Positions 45,920-58,474 of a stretch of DNA of 64,000 bases are shown here, in pieces; positions within the stretch are counted from its first letter, which is position 1; each line of letters begins with the position of its first letter. Source of the stretch: Platycnemis pennipes (Eukaryota; Arthropoda; Insecta; Odonata; Platycnemididae); the NCBI GenBank assembly GCA_933228895.1, contig OW121846.1:43852107-43916106 (forward strand). The letters run 5' to 3'. The notes under the pieces are model-generated. The model searched no databases and was not told the origin of the DNA. It was given only the letters and a program-made list of their open reading frames with translations. The position numbers and the translations under genes are program-made.

Positions 45920-47480
45920 CATGATGTTACTGAATCATTATTTATGCATTCAAAGGATCCTAAACACTTCGTCGAAAGACGGACAAGGAAATAGACCAAC
46001 TTGGCAGTAAGAAGAGATTTTTTCAGTTACAAATGAAAACAAGCATTTTATAAACATAGTCATAAAATATGTTTCGAGTAAAATATGTTACGAAACAAGT
46101 AATGTAAGGGACCCATGCAGGAGAAAAAAGTTTTAGGTCTATAGAAGTTTTGCTGTCATTGTGTCATTAACCTGTGTTTTTTTTCTACAAAGTATTCTAA
46201 AAGAGATGATTAGAATATTTTTTCCCTTCATAAATTAAAGTTCCCGCTTTATAAAATCACCTTAGTCAAGGCAGATACATAGCAAAAGACATATGATATA
46301 ATTATAAGAAAGAAATATTCCACTGGCTATTGAGTTGTCCTATGCTTCCATTGGTGTTGAGCTTTTTTTACGGAATAAAAGCAATTTCAAAGTATGTCTC
46401 CCAAGTCAAACCCTCAGATGAAAAGAATGCGGACCTACCACTCAAAGGTTCCTCAAAAATAAGAATCCTGGAGAAATTACAGCGGGCCGTAGAACATGGA
46501 AAATACAAAAAACTGAGTAGTAGTAGATTTGTAATTCATTTACGGAACCCACCAGACTGCCAGAGAGGAAGAGTCCCGTAGTTGAATTTTAGGAGAAACT
46601 CTAGCAGAAGTGCAATGCCGAGAGAAAGCAAGAATAAAACTCATAAGAGGATGACAATAGCTTAAATGGGGACATAAAATATCACAAATAGATACCACAA
46701 GGGTGTGATGGTAAAAAAAATCATTTTAATCAAGCCTGGGGGAAGTTCCAATCGTGTCAAACCCAAGCAAAGTGATAGGGAAGGTGTAGCAGAGACAATT
46801 AATATTAATATTAAAGTAATTCAGAGTGGATGAAATGAGGGTAAGGAAGAAGAGACGAGCCACAATAACAATGAAGTAGGAATTTGGCAGAAGTTTGATG
46901 CGTACTTGCGGGTCAGTGATAGGATCCTGAGAGTGAGGTTGCTTACAGATACAAAACTCTAAGTATGGCACAGGTCCACGCCTAGCCAATCCTCACACGA
47001 AGAATGAAATCCCAGAAAAAAATATGGAATAAAAATCTAGGGTCCATAGATGGTGATGGCAGTATTCTTCACCTTTTATTTTTTTTCTCTGTTTCACTAT
47101 CTTCACCCAGTTGTTTCCTTTTATCCGATACTCCTTCATTACTCTCTATTTATTTTTTTTCTTACTTGTGTATTCCTCACCAGTTCAATAACTACGGCCT
47201 TATCAGGCAGTACATTACAGTAGTAATGGAAACAAAGTAGGGGAGTATGAAATGGAGGCAGAGGGCGGCGAGGGGAGTAAGAAAATAAACGAAAAAAATA
47301 TTTAAGAAAAGAGAACAGAAGTTATTTTTGCATGTTAAACACTTTAAGTCGTCACAATAAACACAGTTAAAAACCCTGTCAAATACTGATGTCATCATCA
47401 TCATCGGTCAACAATCCTAGGATTGGTTGGACAATGGAGGGGGCATAAGCTCTCAGCCGTGAAGCCAGGCGTAACGGTAT
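45920..47480. other. No gene recognised
   Basis: AT-rich sequence with short open frames only (longest about 87 codons). No domain or bounded repeat was seen. Confidence 0.5.
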
Positions 47481-47488
47481 TCTTGCGC

Positions 47489-50292
47489 ATTTAGCCATAT
47501 TTTGCAGCCCAGCTTCGTGGATTTGCCATAAGCATACGTGTGAAGAAAATATTAAGTTTTTCTGAAACCAGTGGATACAGAGGTCAAATAAAGGTACGTA
47601 AATACTTAACCCATTTATGCCCAGAACTTTTTTTCCTAATTTTCTGTTCAAACTCACGGATCTTGGAAAGCAGGTCTTCTGAACACGCCTGATATGATTT
47701 TTTTTACGATACGACATCTGGTTGCGTAGCAATGGGGTGGGCATCAAAATGCCCTTTGAGCATGAACCCGGGGTAAGTACCAAATGGTAAGCTTTTTTAT
47801 TTTTTCATTTTATTTTTTTAAATATTGCATAATTATCTTAGTTGAATGAAATTACCTATGCATAAATAATTTTTCTCTTTTTATAACATTTTTCCAGATT
47901 CACAATGTTTTCCCCGGAATTAATCAAAATTTATCACAATCATTATTTTTTGACTCATGGAATGCAAAAAAGAATTGGTGAGTGAAATATAAAACATTCT
48001 CACTTACGTATAGAGCTTTATTCATATAAGTATCAATGTAATTCATTTTTTAGCTCACAGAGCATGAAATTCAGCAAAACAATGGGTATGAAGAGGAATC
48101 TCACATTTTTGGCCAGCGATTGGGGTTTTTGTTCTTTTTGCAGTAAGCACATCTTCGCCGGGGCTTACCAGTCACAAGAATATGCCACCGTGCGTCATTC
48201 GTCCTAGCTTGGCTATCTTATCACCGTCGCGAATGGGTCCAGGAACAATACCTGCGGTACCATACTTTTGCAGAAGTGCCTGGACGCATGCACGCCGGAA
48301 GGCTAACTGGTCCATTACACTCAGCCCGTTTTTCCTGGCAAGCACCCAGGCATTACTCATGCATATATCAAACAACCACATAATTATTGGCACGTACCAT
48401 TTCTTACCACGCACACGTATTCCGTAATTAGCAATGTTGTTGTCCAACAAGTCAACTCCCCCATGTTCTTGTTGTATTTGTATATTACATATGGCTGAGT
48501 AATGAGTATCTTTTTCCTCTCTCTGATGGAGTATTGCTGAGGCTGGCGCTCAGGTTGTACCCCATATTCATTAGACAATGCATACACAACATTGCTGTCT
48601 ACCGAAGCAACAGCAACAATCCCCTTGTTACTTTCTACATACGATTCAATTGATCCTCTCTCACTTTTCCGCATTACGTTTGTACCAGCAATTGGACATT
48701 TCGCCAATATATTTATTCTTACCGTGCCGGTCCCACTCATTCCTTTAGAAGACAAGGAGCAAAGGAGTTTGGTATAAGTGAAAAAATTATCGAAGTAGAA
48801 TGAAAATTTGAATCCCGAGAATGAAGCCATTATAGAGTCACAGAAATTCATCACCACTGATTCCGCAACACCCTAATCTGAAGGACGCTCTCTATTTTCT
48901 TTATGGCCTTGGTGCAGTTCTACCTCAACAGAATAGCCAGTGGTTTGTGCCATTACCCACGCTTTGAATCCAAAACACACCAGTTTAAGCCTAAGAAACT
49001 GCTTACATCCATGTTTGCTAAAGTAGCGAATCATTGATTCATCTACTGATAGGTTTTTGTCATCAGGAGCATTGACTATGGAGTGCTTGTTCAGCATATC
49101 TAGCAAGGGCCTAACTTTTCCTATTTTATCCTCTGATGGCAGATTCCATTTGTCGCAAACATGTATAAACCTCAGAATATCCTCGAAACGGTTTCGACGC
49201 ATTGCCTTAGACACGAGTACATTATGAACATATTACAGAAAATTTAACAATTTATAAAATAATTTCCTCATTCAAAAATATTTGAAGAATTTCCAAGGGG
49301 TGGTTTTCACTGGTAAGATTAGAGGCATCCGGATGATTTACACTGGTGCTGTTTGCCTGATTGATAGGAAAGAACAAGTCAACTTTTCTCCAGCTCAAGT
49401 CCAAGGGCACTTTATGTGGTCATCTTTTCCTTTTCACAGGTTTCTCATCTGGGTGAGATGATTCAGGACTTTCAGCATTTTCTTCAAAGTTCCCTGATCG
49501 AAACTCGGCTGTGGCGCGAAGCTGACAGGAAGGCAGGGAATCTGGATGTTGCACATTTCACCTCCTGCGTCCTCATCCAATGCATTATTGTCAGGTGGCT
49601 CTATATATACATCAGCAGAATCACCGCCAATATCCTCATCCAAGGCATTCTCCAGATACTCTATCACCTCTGCCAGGGATAGGTATTTTGTACTGTAACA
49701 AATGAAGGGTTATGAAAACAGAATATCAATAAAAAATTATGAAGTATAGCATATCACGTATTATTCAGTCAAATAAATGTCCATATGCACCCTTGTAGTA
49801 ATTTTTCAATGCATGTGCTGATATGTGATTGATGACTAAACTTACTATTTTTTTACATTGGGTAAAATATAAATAAATGACGGAAGGAAAATATTCCATG
49901 AATGACACTTTATCAATATCCAACTGCATATAAAACTGTGCCTAATTAGCTTAGATTTACCAATATCATATGAAGTTATGGAGACGAAGTAGGCGCAATT
50001 GTACGGATACACTCAGTCGATGGATCATCAGAATCTTTAGTATGGGCATGTGCCCAAAGGGCATTTTGATGCCCACTTTCAGTTTCACTCGTAATAAAAA
50101 AATAATAAGCGTATGTCATCAAAAACTAATGGCACATAAATTGACATAGATGCTTACCGAAAATTATCCATAAAAGATAATTAACTATATTTACTAGGAT
50201 TAAGAAATACATACCCTCTATGCGGAGCGTGCGATGATCACGAAGCCATGATGATTTCAGTGTTGGGCAGTGATGGGCTGCAAAATATGGCT
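47489..50292 (-). mobile_element. piggyBac element with extended inverted flanks
   Basis: The transposase relic lies between imperfect inverted repeats. CATTTAGCCATATTTTGCAG occurs near 47490 and inverted near 50273; GTGGGCATCAAAATGCCC occurs near 47733 and inverted near 50063-50084. A candidate left terminus, TTAA followed by CCCATTTATGCCCAGAAC, lies near 47608. A decayed counterpart (ATTTATGTGCCATTAG on the other strand) is near 50130-50146. If those are the true ends, the CATTTAGCC repeats lie outside them, so the limits remain open. Confidence 0.6.
48055..49690 (-). pseudogene. piggyBac-type transposase, nearly full length, broken
   Basis: Minus-strand frames in order: 49667-49434 (acidic N-terminus, VIEYLENALDEDIGG); 49214-48873 (MRRNRFEDILRFIHVCD, then LSVDESMIRYFSKHGCKQFL with the first catalytic Asp); 48857-48384 (FSFYFDNFFTYTKLLCSLSS, second Asp in FDN; GIVAVASVDSNVVYALSNEY, third Asp region); 48450-48172 (LLDNNIANYGIRVRGKKWYV and NAWVLARK). 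The C-terminal cysteine-rich part (RRRCAYCKKNKN, then KCEIPLHTHCF) ends with TGA at 48055. Domain order and length (about 540 codons) match the family. At least three frame changes and a gap between 49434 and 49214 show it is inactive, but decay is modest. Confidence 0.85.
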
Positions 50293-50299
50293 AAATGTA

Positions 50300-51720
50300 C
50301 AATTATGCCACGTCCCCTTTGCTTCACTCCCCTCCATTACGGAGCATAGGGAGCGACCCCTCCAGTAAGCTCTATGGGTTGGACACAGCCCCCACTCGAT
50401 TCTGCTATCGGCCAACCTCACGTAATGTTTCAAATGTCTGAATGCCATAGGAAGACTATGAGTAGATTATTTAATGGCTGTGCGGAAATTCAAGAACACC
50501 ATCTTCCATTAACAGTTTTCGAACAGGTGATGCTGACTAACCACGAGAACGAGACCAATAGATTGCTACCTTCAATTATTAGGAATAAAATTATGGAGAA
50601 AGCTGAATAAATAATATGAAATATCACATAAATGTGTATGAAAATGAAGAAAATGGTGTAAGTACATAAGAGGTTGAAAGAGAGTGAATCAAGACTAATG
50701 GAGGGTTGAGAATTACTGAAAAATTATACGTGAATGTAATCAATACACTCCAGATAGAAGAGGGTATCATAAGTAAGATGCAGGAGAGATGAAAGAAGAG
50801 GACTGCAGAGAAAGTAAAAATGCTTATAAAAATACACTGATAAGGCTAGGCAATCACTAAGGAAAGAGAAATGCGACAGAATATATGGGATGCTAGCGGA
50901 CTTCCCAGACTGCCCGTTGAATTTCAGCGGGAGGTGAAAAACTTTGAACCTAAAATAAAATTAATGAAGCCTAAAAAAAAATTGCAGTAAAAACGTACAA
51001 CCATATAACATGTATTAAGCTCCTCAGATTACACAAAACGGTTATTAAATTATCCACAATATGGAAGGAGAAAACACTTTAAATTTTTCACTCCTATGTA
51101 ACTTTAAGAATTCATTTCAACATCCATATATGCTCATACGCTTCTTCTGTACTTATCATATTTATATCATCTCATCTTCCTATAATGCTAGTCCCCTTCA
51201 CTTCCAATTTTACAACGATGATTAAACTGAAACTTCCTCTTACTTCCTATTCCTCCAGTGTCTTTGTGTTCCGTCTTTGTTCCTTCGTCATCCCCTTCAT
51301 CTTCTTGTATCGCAGGCGGCTGACCATAATCATTAGATTATGGCCAGCCGGGGCAGCTCCTTCACTGTTACATTCGGTTACAGTCTCGCTCTGACAAATA
51401 TGTGTTCAATCACGTATCTTGCTTTGCCCCACGGTATCTTCAATACCTATCTTTCACCTGGGGTTGCTTGAATAGGGTGTTTGATGTTAGCATATTTTTC
51501 TCTTTACAAAACTCTACCAACCTTTCTCCGGTTTGGTTTCTTTTTCCAAAACTGACCTCACAGATGCTACTTCCTTCTCAGCCCTCTACAACCACCGCCT
51601 TCCAGGCTTCTATAAGAGGGCCTCGTAGAAAAAATTTGGTATCACGTTTAAAGTAATTAAGGGATGATATCCACAGGTCCATATTACAACCCACCAGATG
51701 CCAACCCTAACTCCTTAAGG
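50300..51720. other. No gene recognised
   Basis: No coding domain recognised. A 78-codon frame at 50374-50610 has no family signature that I know. Confidence 0.5.
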
Positions 51721-51731
51721 GAGCTAGAGAC

Positions 51732-52292
51732 TAGAGATAGGCAACTTGATAAATTACTGTGGTAATTTTCATAAATTACCGTGGTATTTTTCGTAAATTA
51801 CCAACACCCCTGAAAATTACCGTAAGAAACGGTTATTTTCAGAAAAGTTCTTTTTCAGAAAATATCTTCCTCACGAAGAAAACATTGGAATGGGTAATAG
51901 TATAAATTAAGAAGCTAAAACCATTTTGTTTACATTGGGTCCATGATTAATTCCAATTAATTCAGAGTAAAATAACAAATGCACATTGCGCCGAGGTATG
52001 TCTTTGGAACTGAAATTTCTCATAGTCTGACAAAAGAGAGGCAAATTGCGTGTTGCTGCAAACTTCGTTTTAATTTTTTTAATGAGTTATAATAGATAAA
52101 CATCGTAATATGTTTGATGTAAGCGTCGGCATTTACATCTCGATGCTATTTGATTTTGCTTGGAGTCCTCTGATAAGGATTTGTAGCTCAAAACTTAAAA
52201 TTACTGGAAAATTACGGTAATTTTCGAATATTACCATAATTTACCACGGTAATTTACCTCAATTGAAAATTATGTTAATTTACCCATCTCTC
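51732..52292. mobile_element. 561-bp hAT-like MITE with perfect 8-bp duplication
   Basis: The element is bordered by CTAGAGAC on both sides (51724-51731 and 52293-52300), a perfect 8-bp target duplication. The ends read TAGAGATAGGCAA and, on the other strand, GAGAGATGGGTAA. Both subterminal regions are crowded with AAATTACCGTGGTAATTT-type repeats, in both orientations. No coding capacity. The duplication length and end sequence point to hAT. Confidence 0.8.
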
Positions 52293-52300
52293 CTAGAGAC

Positions 52301-55300
52301 AGAGATAGATACACTGCTTTTTCGGAACAAGGAAAGGGGTATAGTAACGGGCGGAGATTTTACTCAACCTTCCTTAAACAGGAAACTGTATCATTTTAGA
52401 TATGAATAACTGTAAATCACTTATTGAACTCATTTACGTCACATTTTCTCTTCCAGTTAGTAACATCACCAACCAGAGGAAACATTATTATAGATTACTT
52501 CAGCGGATTCTTGAAACCTACTATGGGCTGAATATAAACTTTTACAAGGGACACAAAAAACTGTCAAAAAGTGTTAAATAATGTTTTTTATATTATAAAT
52601 ATTATTTCAACAATTTTTTTTTCTTTTCTGTAAAATTTTATAATTAGCCCATAGCAGTTTTCAAGAATTCGCCACCGATAAATATGTACCCGAACAAATT
52701 GAATATAGAGTTGTAGGTGTTGGAATTGATGGCAGTAAAATATTTTACTTGCTAAATTTATCCTAGGCATTGAAAAGCATTTTAAACCAAAGAGGAGGCC
52801 TTTTTGGTAAAGAAAATTCCGATTGTACGAAAGAGGAGTTTAAGACGTTCATTTTATAAATTTTGTGAGCAAAGCAAACATTAGATACAGAAGAGTTATC
52901 TAAATTTTATACTTTCACGCGCTAATTGGTTCACAAACATAAAGGAAGTAAATGGATAATGCAGAACAAAGTTGGTAAAACACGAAGGTTAGGATATTAT
53001 GTAAGTGACAAATAGTATGCCACGAACACATGCATGCAATTGCATTAAGGCACAACTGTGTCTAAAGATTATTCAACTATATTAAAAAAACCTGCATCCC
53101 AAGGAAGGTTATATTGTAAAAATAAGCTAGAGAGACAGATGGGAGCACGTCGGTTCAAAGATTCATTTTCTTCTAACAAGATTTGGGCAGTAATAGAATA
53201 TATCGCAGATAAATGTGGAAATTAGAATAGATATTGCAACTTTAATAAAGGAGGGTCTGAATTGATTTAACAAATTCATGTTTTAACTTTATCATCTCAG
53301 GCATGCTTCGGAAAATATTAACTAAATAACTCAGTTATATAAATTCCGGATTGATAAACATTTCTTTACATATAATAAAACTTCACCTACACATGTGTCA
53401 TGGTACCATATCTAATGTATACCACAAAGTAATAGCACTATATATCTCTGCTGAATGTAGGTAGTTTGTGCGGACTAGTATTTTTGCATGTCTGATGCAT
53501 TCGAGTATATAATACTTTCTGACTAGAAACTAATGCCAGGCAGAGATCTCGTATGTCACTGACTCTCGCAGTTTCATACACAGAGTTATGTAGATTATTT
53601 ATTTTCATTAATAATGCAGCATCCACCTCTTATGATTCGGCGAGCCTCGGGTGTCATTGCCGACATAATGGTCGGAAATTCTAGAGGGTTTTTTCATTTT
53701 GGATAACCAAGATCGTCAATGATGTTACCAATCCATAGGATCTTGCACTTGAAGCAGGTGGAGGGACGCTAAAAGGACAATAACCTCTTGTATTACATTT
53801 ACATGAGCATTAGCTCGTGTTCTCCATGCTAGGTTTCTCTTGATGTTCTCAGACAGTGCCCCTCTCACTTACACTTTTAATTACATTTCCGTATTACAAT
53901 TATATTTCAGTATTAAGTAGAGAGTTGCGGCAATTTCAAGATTTCTGACGGATGATCCTGATGCATCATTTCACTTGACCATCACAAAATTTTACGTGAA
54001 ATCGGCAATTTTAATTAGATTCTCGTTTAATGATTGAAAGTAACATTCGCCACGTCAATGATTTTATTGAAGCTTTTAATGTGTGAGGACGATGAGACAA
54101 ATATTTTTCAAAGAGAACTGGATTAAGAGCGAGTAAAAATGCTTTTCTTGATCAAAGTGTAAACATTTAAAAAACTTTCCTTGAAGAAATTATTCAAATG
54201 GCTATTTTACTTATTGACTAAATATTATAACAATCAACATGTTGTTTTTCCATCCCCAGTTCGATTTCTCTCGGTACTGGTAATTCAGTCACTTAAATTC
54301 AACCGGTGAGTCGATGACGTGGTCAAGCGAAACAAAAGCCATCCGAAAAACAACAGCAAAAATCTGAAGCACAAAATAACTTAAAACATGCTATGGGAGT
54401 CCAAACGACACATTATTAACATAAAAACCATCTCAGAAGCCCCTACCACTCCTACAGAGATGGTTTCCCTACGAAAGTTCAAGCACGAATACATTAAATA
54501 AAAATTAAAGGCATAGAATGCATTGGAACAACGAGTAGCTCTCTAATTCCATAACTTAAGTATATTTATTTCGTCGTCAACAACAACAAAATGTAAATAA
54601 ACATTACCTTGATATCTATGAATATTGGAATGGCGGTCCAGTCGCAAGGAATACATAGGTATGGAATTAATCCAATTTTGTAAAATTTGTGGAGGAATAC
54701 TCGCTAAATGATTAGTGAAGAGGTTCTATTGCAGTGATAATGAGGACCGATAGAAGTATATGCTGCAGGTAAAATAGCCAACTACGGTGATAACTAGTGT
54801 TATGGTGGACCCTGATTAAAGCAAGACTCATCGGAAGATAAATGACTTAAGACCGCAAAATTATTTGTAATTGTACTGTGTATGAGAGTGGTTTCTTTAA
54901 TAAATTCTATGAACCGCATACATTCAAATGATTATTTAACCTACCACGAATACGTGTTAATTTATATTGGTGAACTGACTGGACTGCATCAAATTAATAG
55001 CGCGAGATGTTTTGGATAATTAAATGGAATCCACGTAGCGGGTAAGACATATTTTTTGTGTAGTAGTGTCATTATTTAATTATTCATGCAATGGAGCATA
55101 AATTACCTACCTAATGAATGCCTCAGCCTTGACTATGCCAAGTGACTTTCAACTACGACAAATATCTTTATTTCCTACTGCGCACGATCGGAGTTTCATT
55201 CTGTAAGCTTGCCGTTGAAACTATATCATATGAGAAAGAGTAATGGACTGAAAATAAACTATTAAGTGAGAAAAATGAATCATCTAACGTGTTACGGCAT

Positions 55301-55570
55301 GACACTTTGCGGCAATATCACAGGCGTAATCAGAGTTTTAAGCAATCGCACGCATTTTCGAGATTTATTTTGCATAATAAAAGTGGTAGGGCCCTAATTA
55401 TAGTGCAACCTTGATCCTATGCATCATTATTAATCGTTACCGATCATTTTTTTTGAGGACCCTGGCATTAAAATCCGCCATTTTTACGTATCATGTAATA
55501 CCGTTACCTAAGCACAAATTTTCTCTACCACACAGTCAGTGCCAACATAGCTGATGGATTCAAATCTTGG
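52301..55570. other. No gene recognised
   Basis: About 3.3 kb of AT-rich sequence without a recognised gene or bounded repeat. Confidence 0.5.
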
Positions 55571-55573
55571 CTG

Positions 55574-56080
55574 CTAGTGGCACGGAGGAGGTTGTGCACA
55601 GAATTTTGCAAATAACTGTACATGAAAATATGAAACAATTTCAAAGTTCTCCATAAAATCAAGTTTCTCCCCCTTCTCACAAACATGTAAAACCTTAGGG
55701 GTAAAATCTGAGGAGTGATCACTTTCAATATGTGTGGCAAACACAGATTTGTAATAACCATTTATGAAAGAATTAAAATGTTGGGATTTACATATGCTTA
55801 CTTCTAACCATTTGCACAACATAAAAACAATTGCAGCCAGGGTTATTGCAAGTTAACATATGCACTCCACTTTTGCTACAGTTAGGGTATCCATCTTTTC
55901 AGTTGAACAACAATTCATCTGGAGTCATAGGGTTATAAAAACACACTTGGAACTTATTTCTAGGGATGGAATTGTTAATTTCATATGGAAATTTGTGGAA
56001 GAAAGGTAACTTAACCCATTTGGTATTCGGTGAAGGGGTCTTGGAAAGAGGAGAGGAATCCATTATGGCTCATTTTCTGC
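55574..56080 (-). pseudogene. Penelope-like GIY-YIG nuclease relic, third copy
   Basis: Closely related to the relics at 36600-37165 and 41958-42536. On the minus strand the GIY-YIG core is in frame here (GCNCF then YVVQM), showing that the T run in the intronic copies lost a base. The Gly of the YVGQT core is Val and Thr is Met, so this copy is also damaged. The end reads FATHIESDHSSDFTPKVLHV and CEKGEKLDFMENFEIVSYF, then the similarity stops near 55618, before the 3' non-coding part with the hammerhead-like motif. Confidence 0.75.
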
Positions 56081-56412
56081 AAAAGTAATCTAACAGGGTG
56101 AATCTAGAAAGAGATCAACTGCATTCAGAAATGCCAGTAACACTCCTAAATACCTACCAACAAGGAGTTAGATCAATGAAGGCCATAGTTTGCTGCAAAT
56201 TGGTATGCCGGAGATCTAGGTCAGCATACTCTACACTAAGCTTGCATGCACCGAGTTTTATTGAGGATTTAGCAATATTGCAAACTGATGTAAATATTTG
56301 GCGTGAAGAATTAGTGGAGCAAAGAAGTTTTCATGGAGTACCGCTGTAGTGAACAAGCTTTGCTTGAATGCGCTTATCAGTCAAGAGAGGCTTCTTTACA
56401 TTCTCAAATTCA

Positions 56413-57924
56413 GGCCGTTTTACACGGTGAATGATCATGCGAATGAAATCATGCGCATGAAGTTCATGCGTCATGTAATACGGAAATCTCCTCGCATGAA
56501 ATTCATTCGCATTATCATGCGATCAAAATTAGATCATGTTCTAATTTTGATCGCATGATTCCTTGAATGATCACGTGATACGAGCGCACGACGTTCGTCT
56601 TTGTTTTATGAGCAGGTAGAAGAGGATTCGAATTAAACAAGTGCAAGACGAAATGCAATTATAATTGGTTTTCAGAGCTTTTCGTACTTATACAATTAAT
56701 TGGCTTGCCCATAGAGTATATATAATCTGATGTAATTCTTATTGGTAATTTATACAGGCATTCACCTGGTGAAGTTCTTCAATTAATCACGTTTTGGGCG
56801 AAGGTTGAGTTGAAAATAATATATTATGTGTGTAGCTATTCGATTCTTTTGATAATTCTTGTGACAAATAGGTATAAAGCAATAAAGTATTAGAACAGAA
56901 CATGATAATTATACCTGAAAACATTACATTGAAATATCTCCACGGGCGTTTTTCCATTGTCTCTCATGTGGATGTCACCTGTTGTAATTGTTATCACAGC
57001 TACCATGAACTGGGATAAATAGCACGTATATAACCTTTAAATAGTGCACTATCTATTCCGATAGATACACACTTCATGCATAATTAAACTTATTTTACTA
57101 TCATGAATTCTTGCCGAGTTATCAGGGAACGTTATAACTGTATACGGCCAGGATACGATTCACCCATCCCTTAAAAATCTTATTGTTAGTGTGACCGCCA
57201 GCCGGAAACAAAATGCAAAATGTCAATAATTATAAAAATGTATATCAAAGGTTGAATAAGGCTAACTTGTCACAGTAATTGCTTCTCTCGTCGTTGTGTC
57301 CGGCCATTCATAACCATGTCTGGTTAGATTTAATATAGTATGAAATTGCTCCAGCGTCTTAATAAATTACGATAGTCCTCACAGTTTTATAATAACAGTT
57401 CATTTTTAATCAAGCCTAGCATATATTAACCTCAATTTCTCTTCTCTCCTTCTAGCTTTCTCCGGCTAAATGGTGACAGCCACCATTGTAATGGGCACTT
57501 GTAGCAGTAGATGCGAAAACCATAACCATACCATTAAACCATACCGATCCATCATTTAGAACTCTACTTTACTTCAGATAAACTTAAACCTAAGTATCTA
57601 GAAATCTTCGGGTACTGAATATTATAATTAATAAATATACCCCATACTTTATTTAATCTATCGCGTATATCCGACGATGCAGACAACGTAAACAAACCAT
57701 TCCGACCAATTTCGAACATCGATACAGCTGCATTGGTCGGAAATCTCCCGTGAATCGATACGTAATATCGATAGGCCTACCACTGCACATTCTTTCTGCG
57801 CATAACATTCAAGAAATTAATTCGAATGATCATTCACCGTGTAAAACAGCCTCTTCGATTACACGACGCATGAACTTCATGCGCATGATTTCATTCGCAT
57901 GATCATTCGCCGTGTAAAACGGCC
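56413..57924. mobile_element. 1.5 kb Harbinger-like TIR element inside a Penelope copy
   Basis: Terminal inverted repeats are about 67 bases with only two differences, beginning GGCCGTTTTACACGG. They are bordered by TCA on the left and TTA on the right, compatible with the 3-bp TWA duplication of PIF/Harbinger after one mutation. The Penelope-family sequence on the left (56095-56410) continues on the right (57927), and the related copy at 42990 has no insertion there, so the insertion is clear. A second copy of the terminus (CTGTTTTACACGGTGAATGA, opposite strand) lies just inside the right end. The interior has no transposase. Confidence 0.75.
56514..56559. repeat. Perfect 20-bp hairpin
   Basis: ATCATGCGATCAAAATTAGA (56514-56533) is exactly complementary to 56540-56559, with the loop TCATGT. 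It lies within the Harbinger-like element and shares ATCATGCG with its termini. Confidence 0.85.
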
Positions 57925-58086
57925 TTAATATAGGAGCTCTAACCACTGTTACTTCATCAACATCAATTGTTTCTGCCATTTCACCCTCCTATGAAAAATC
58001 AAATGGTCACACACCCATGGTTACACACATGGTCATGGATATGAAAAATGCTTGGAGATATGTGAATGAACAATATTTGTTCTTAA

Positions 58087-58473
58087 CAGACTTGCATACA
58101 TGTTGAACATAAGAACCAGTATAAATTTCTCAAATCTTATTACGATAAGTTTAAGGCTTCTCAAGTTCTTAATGCTAATTTATCGCGTGTGGATGTTAGT
58201 TTCTTTGGTTGGCCCATGGAAGTAGCTTTGTGGTGGAATGATAGTATTGATAACGTACAGCATAAAAAGAAGCAGTTGTATATATATGGTTCTAGTAATG
58301 TAGGTAAATCTACGTATATTGAAAGTTTCATTGGTTCAAAAAATATGAAATACGTTTATTTCCCTGATTTTGGTAAATTTGCGTATCAAGGACTTTTCTG
58401 TAATTACCATAAGATTATTCTTTTCGAGGAATTTGATTTGAAATTTCATGTTCAATCTTTTTTGAAGATTTGA
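58087..58473 (+). pseudogene. Rep-like superfamily 3 helicase fragment
   Basis: The frame is open from 58087 to 58473 without a start codon. It contains KKKQLYIYGSSNVGKSTYIE, a Walker A motif (GSSNVGKST), and after about 40 residues KIILFEEFDLK, a Walker B-type motif. The spacing and the hydrophobic lead-in match the SF3 helicase domain of Rep proteins of small circular DNA viruses and relatives (RNA_helicase/PF00910 type). The upstream nuclease domain and the downstream sensor motif are missing: at about 58095 it borders Penelope-family sequence, and at about 58473 it runs into an inverted CACTA-like fragment. It may be an endogenous viral remnant or a domain carried by a transposon. The assignment rests on two motifs. 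Confidence 0.6.
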
Positions 58474-58474
58474 G

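Noticed and set aside
53640..53870. Reverse-transcriptase-like reading on the minus strand
   Set aside because: A few suggestive residues only; no conserved polymerase block could be traced.
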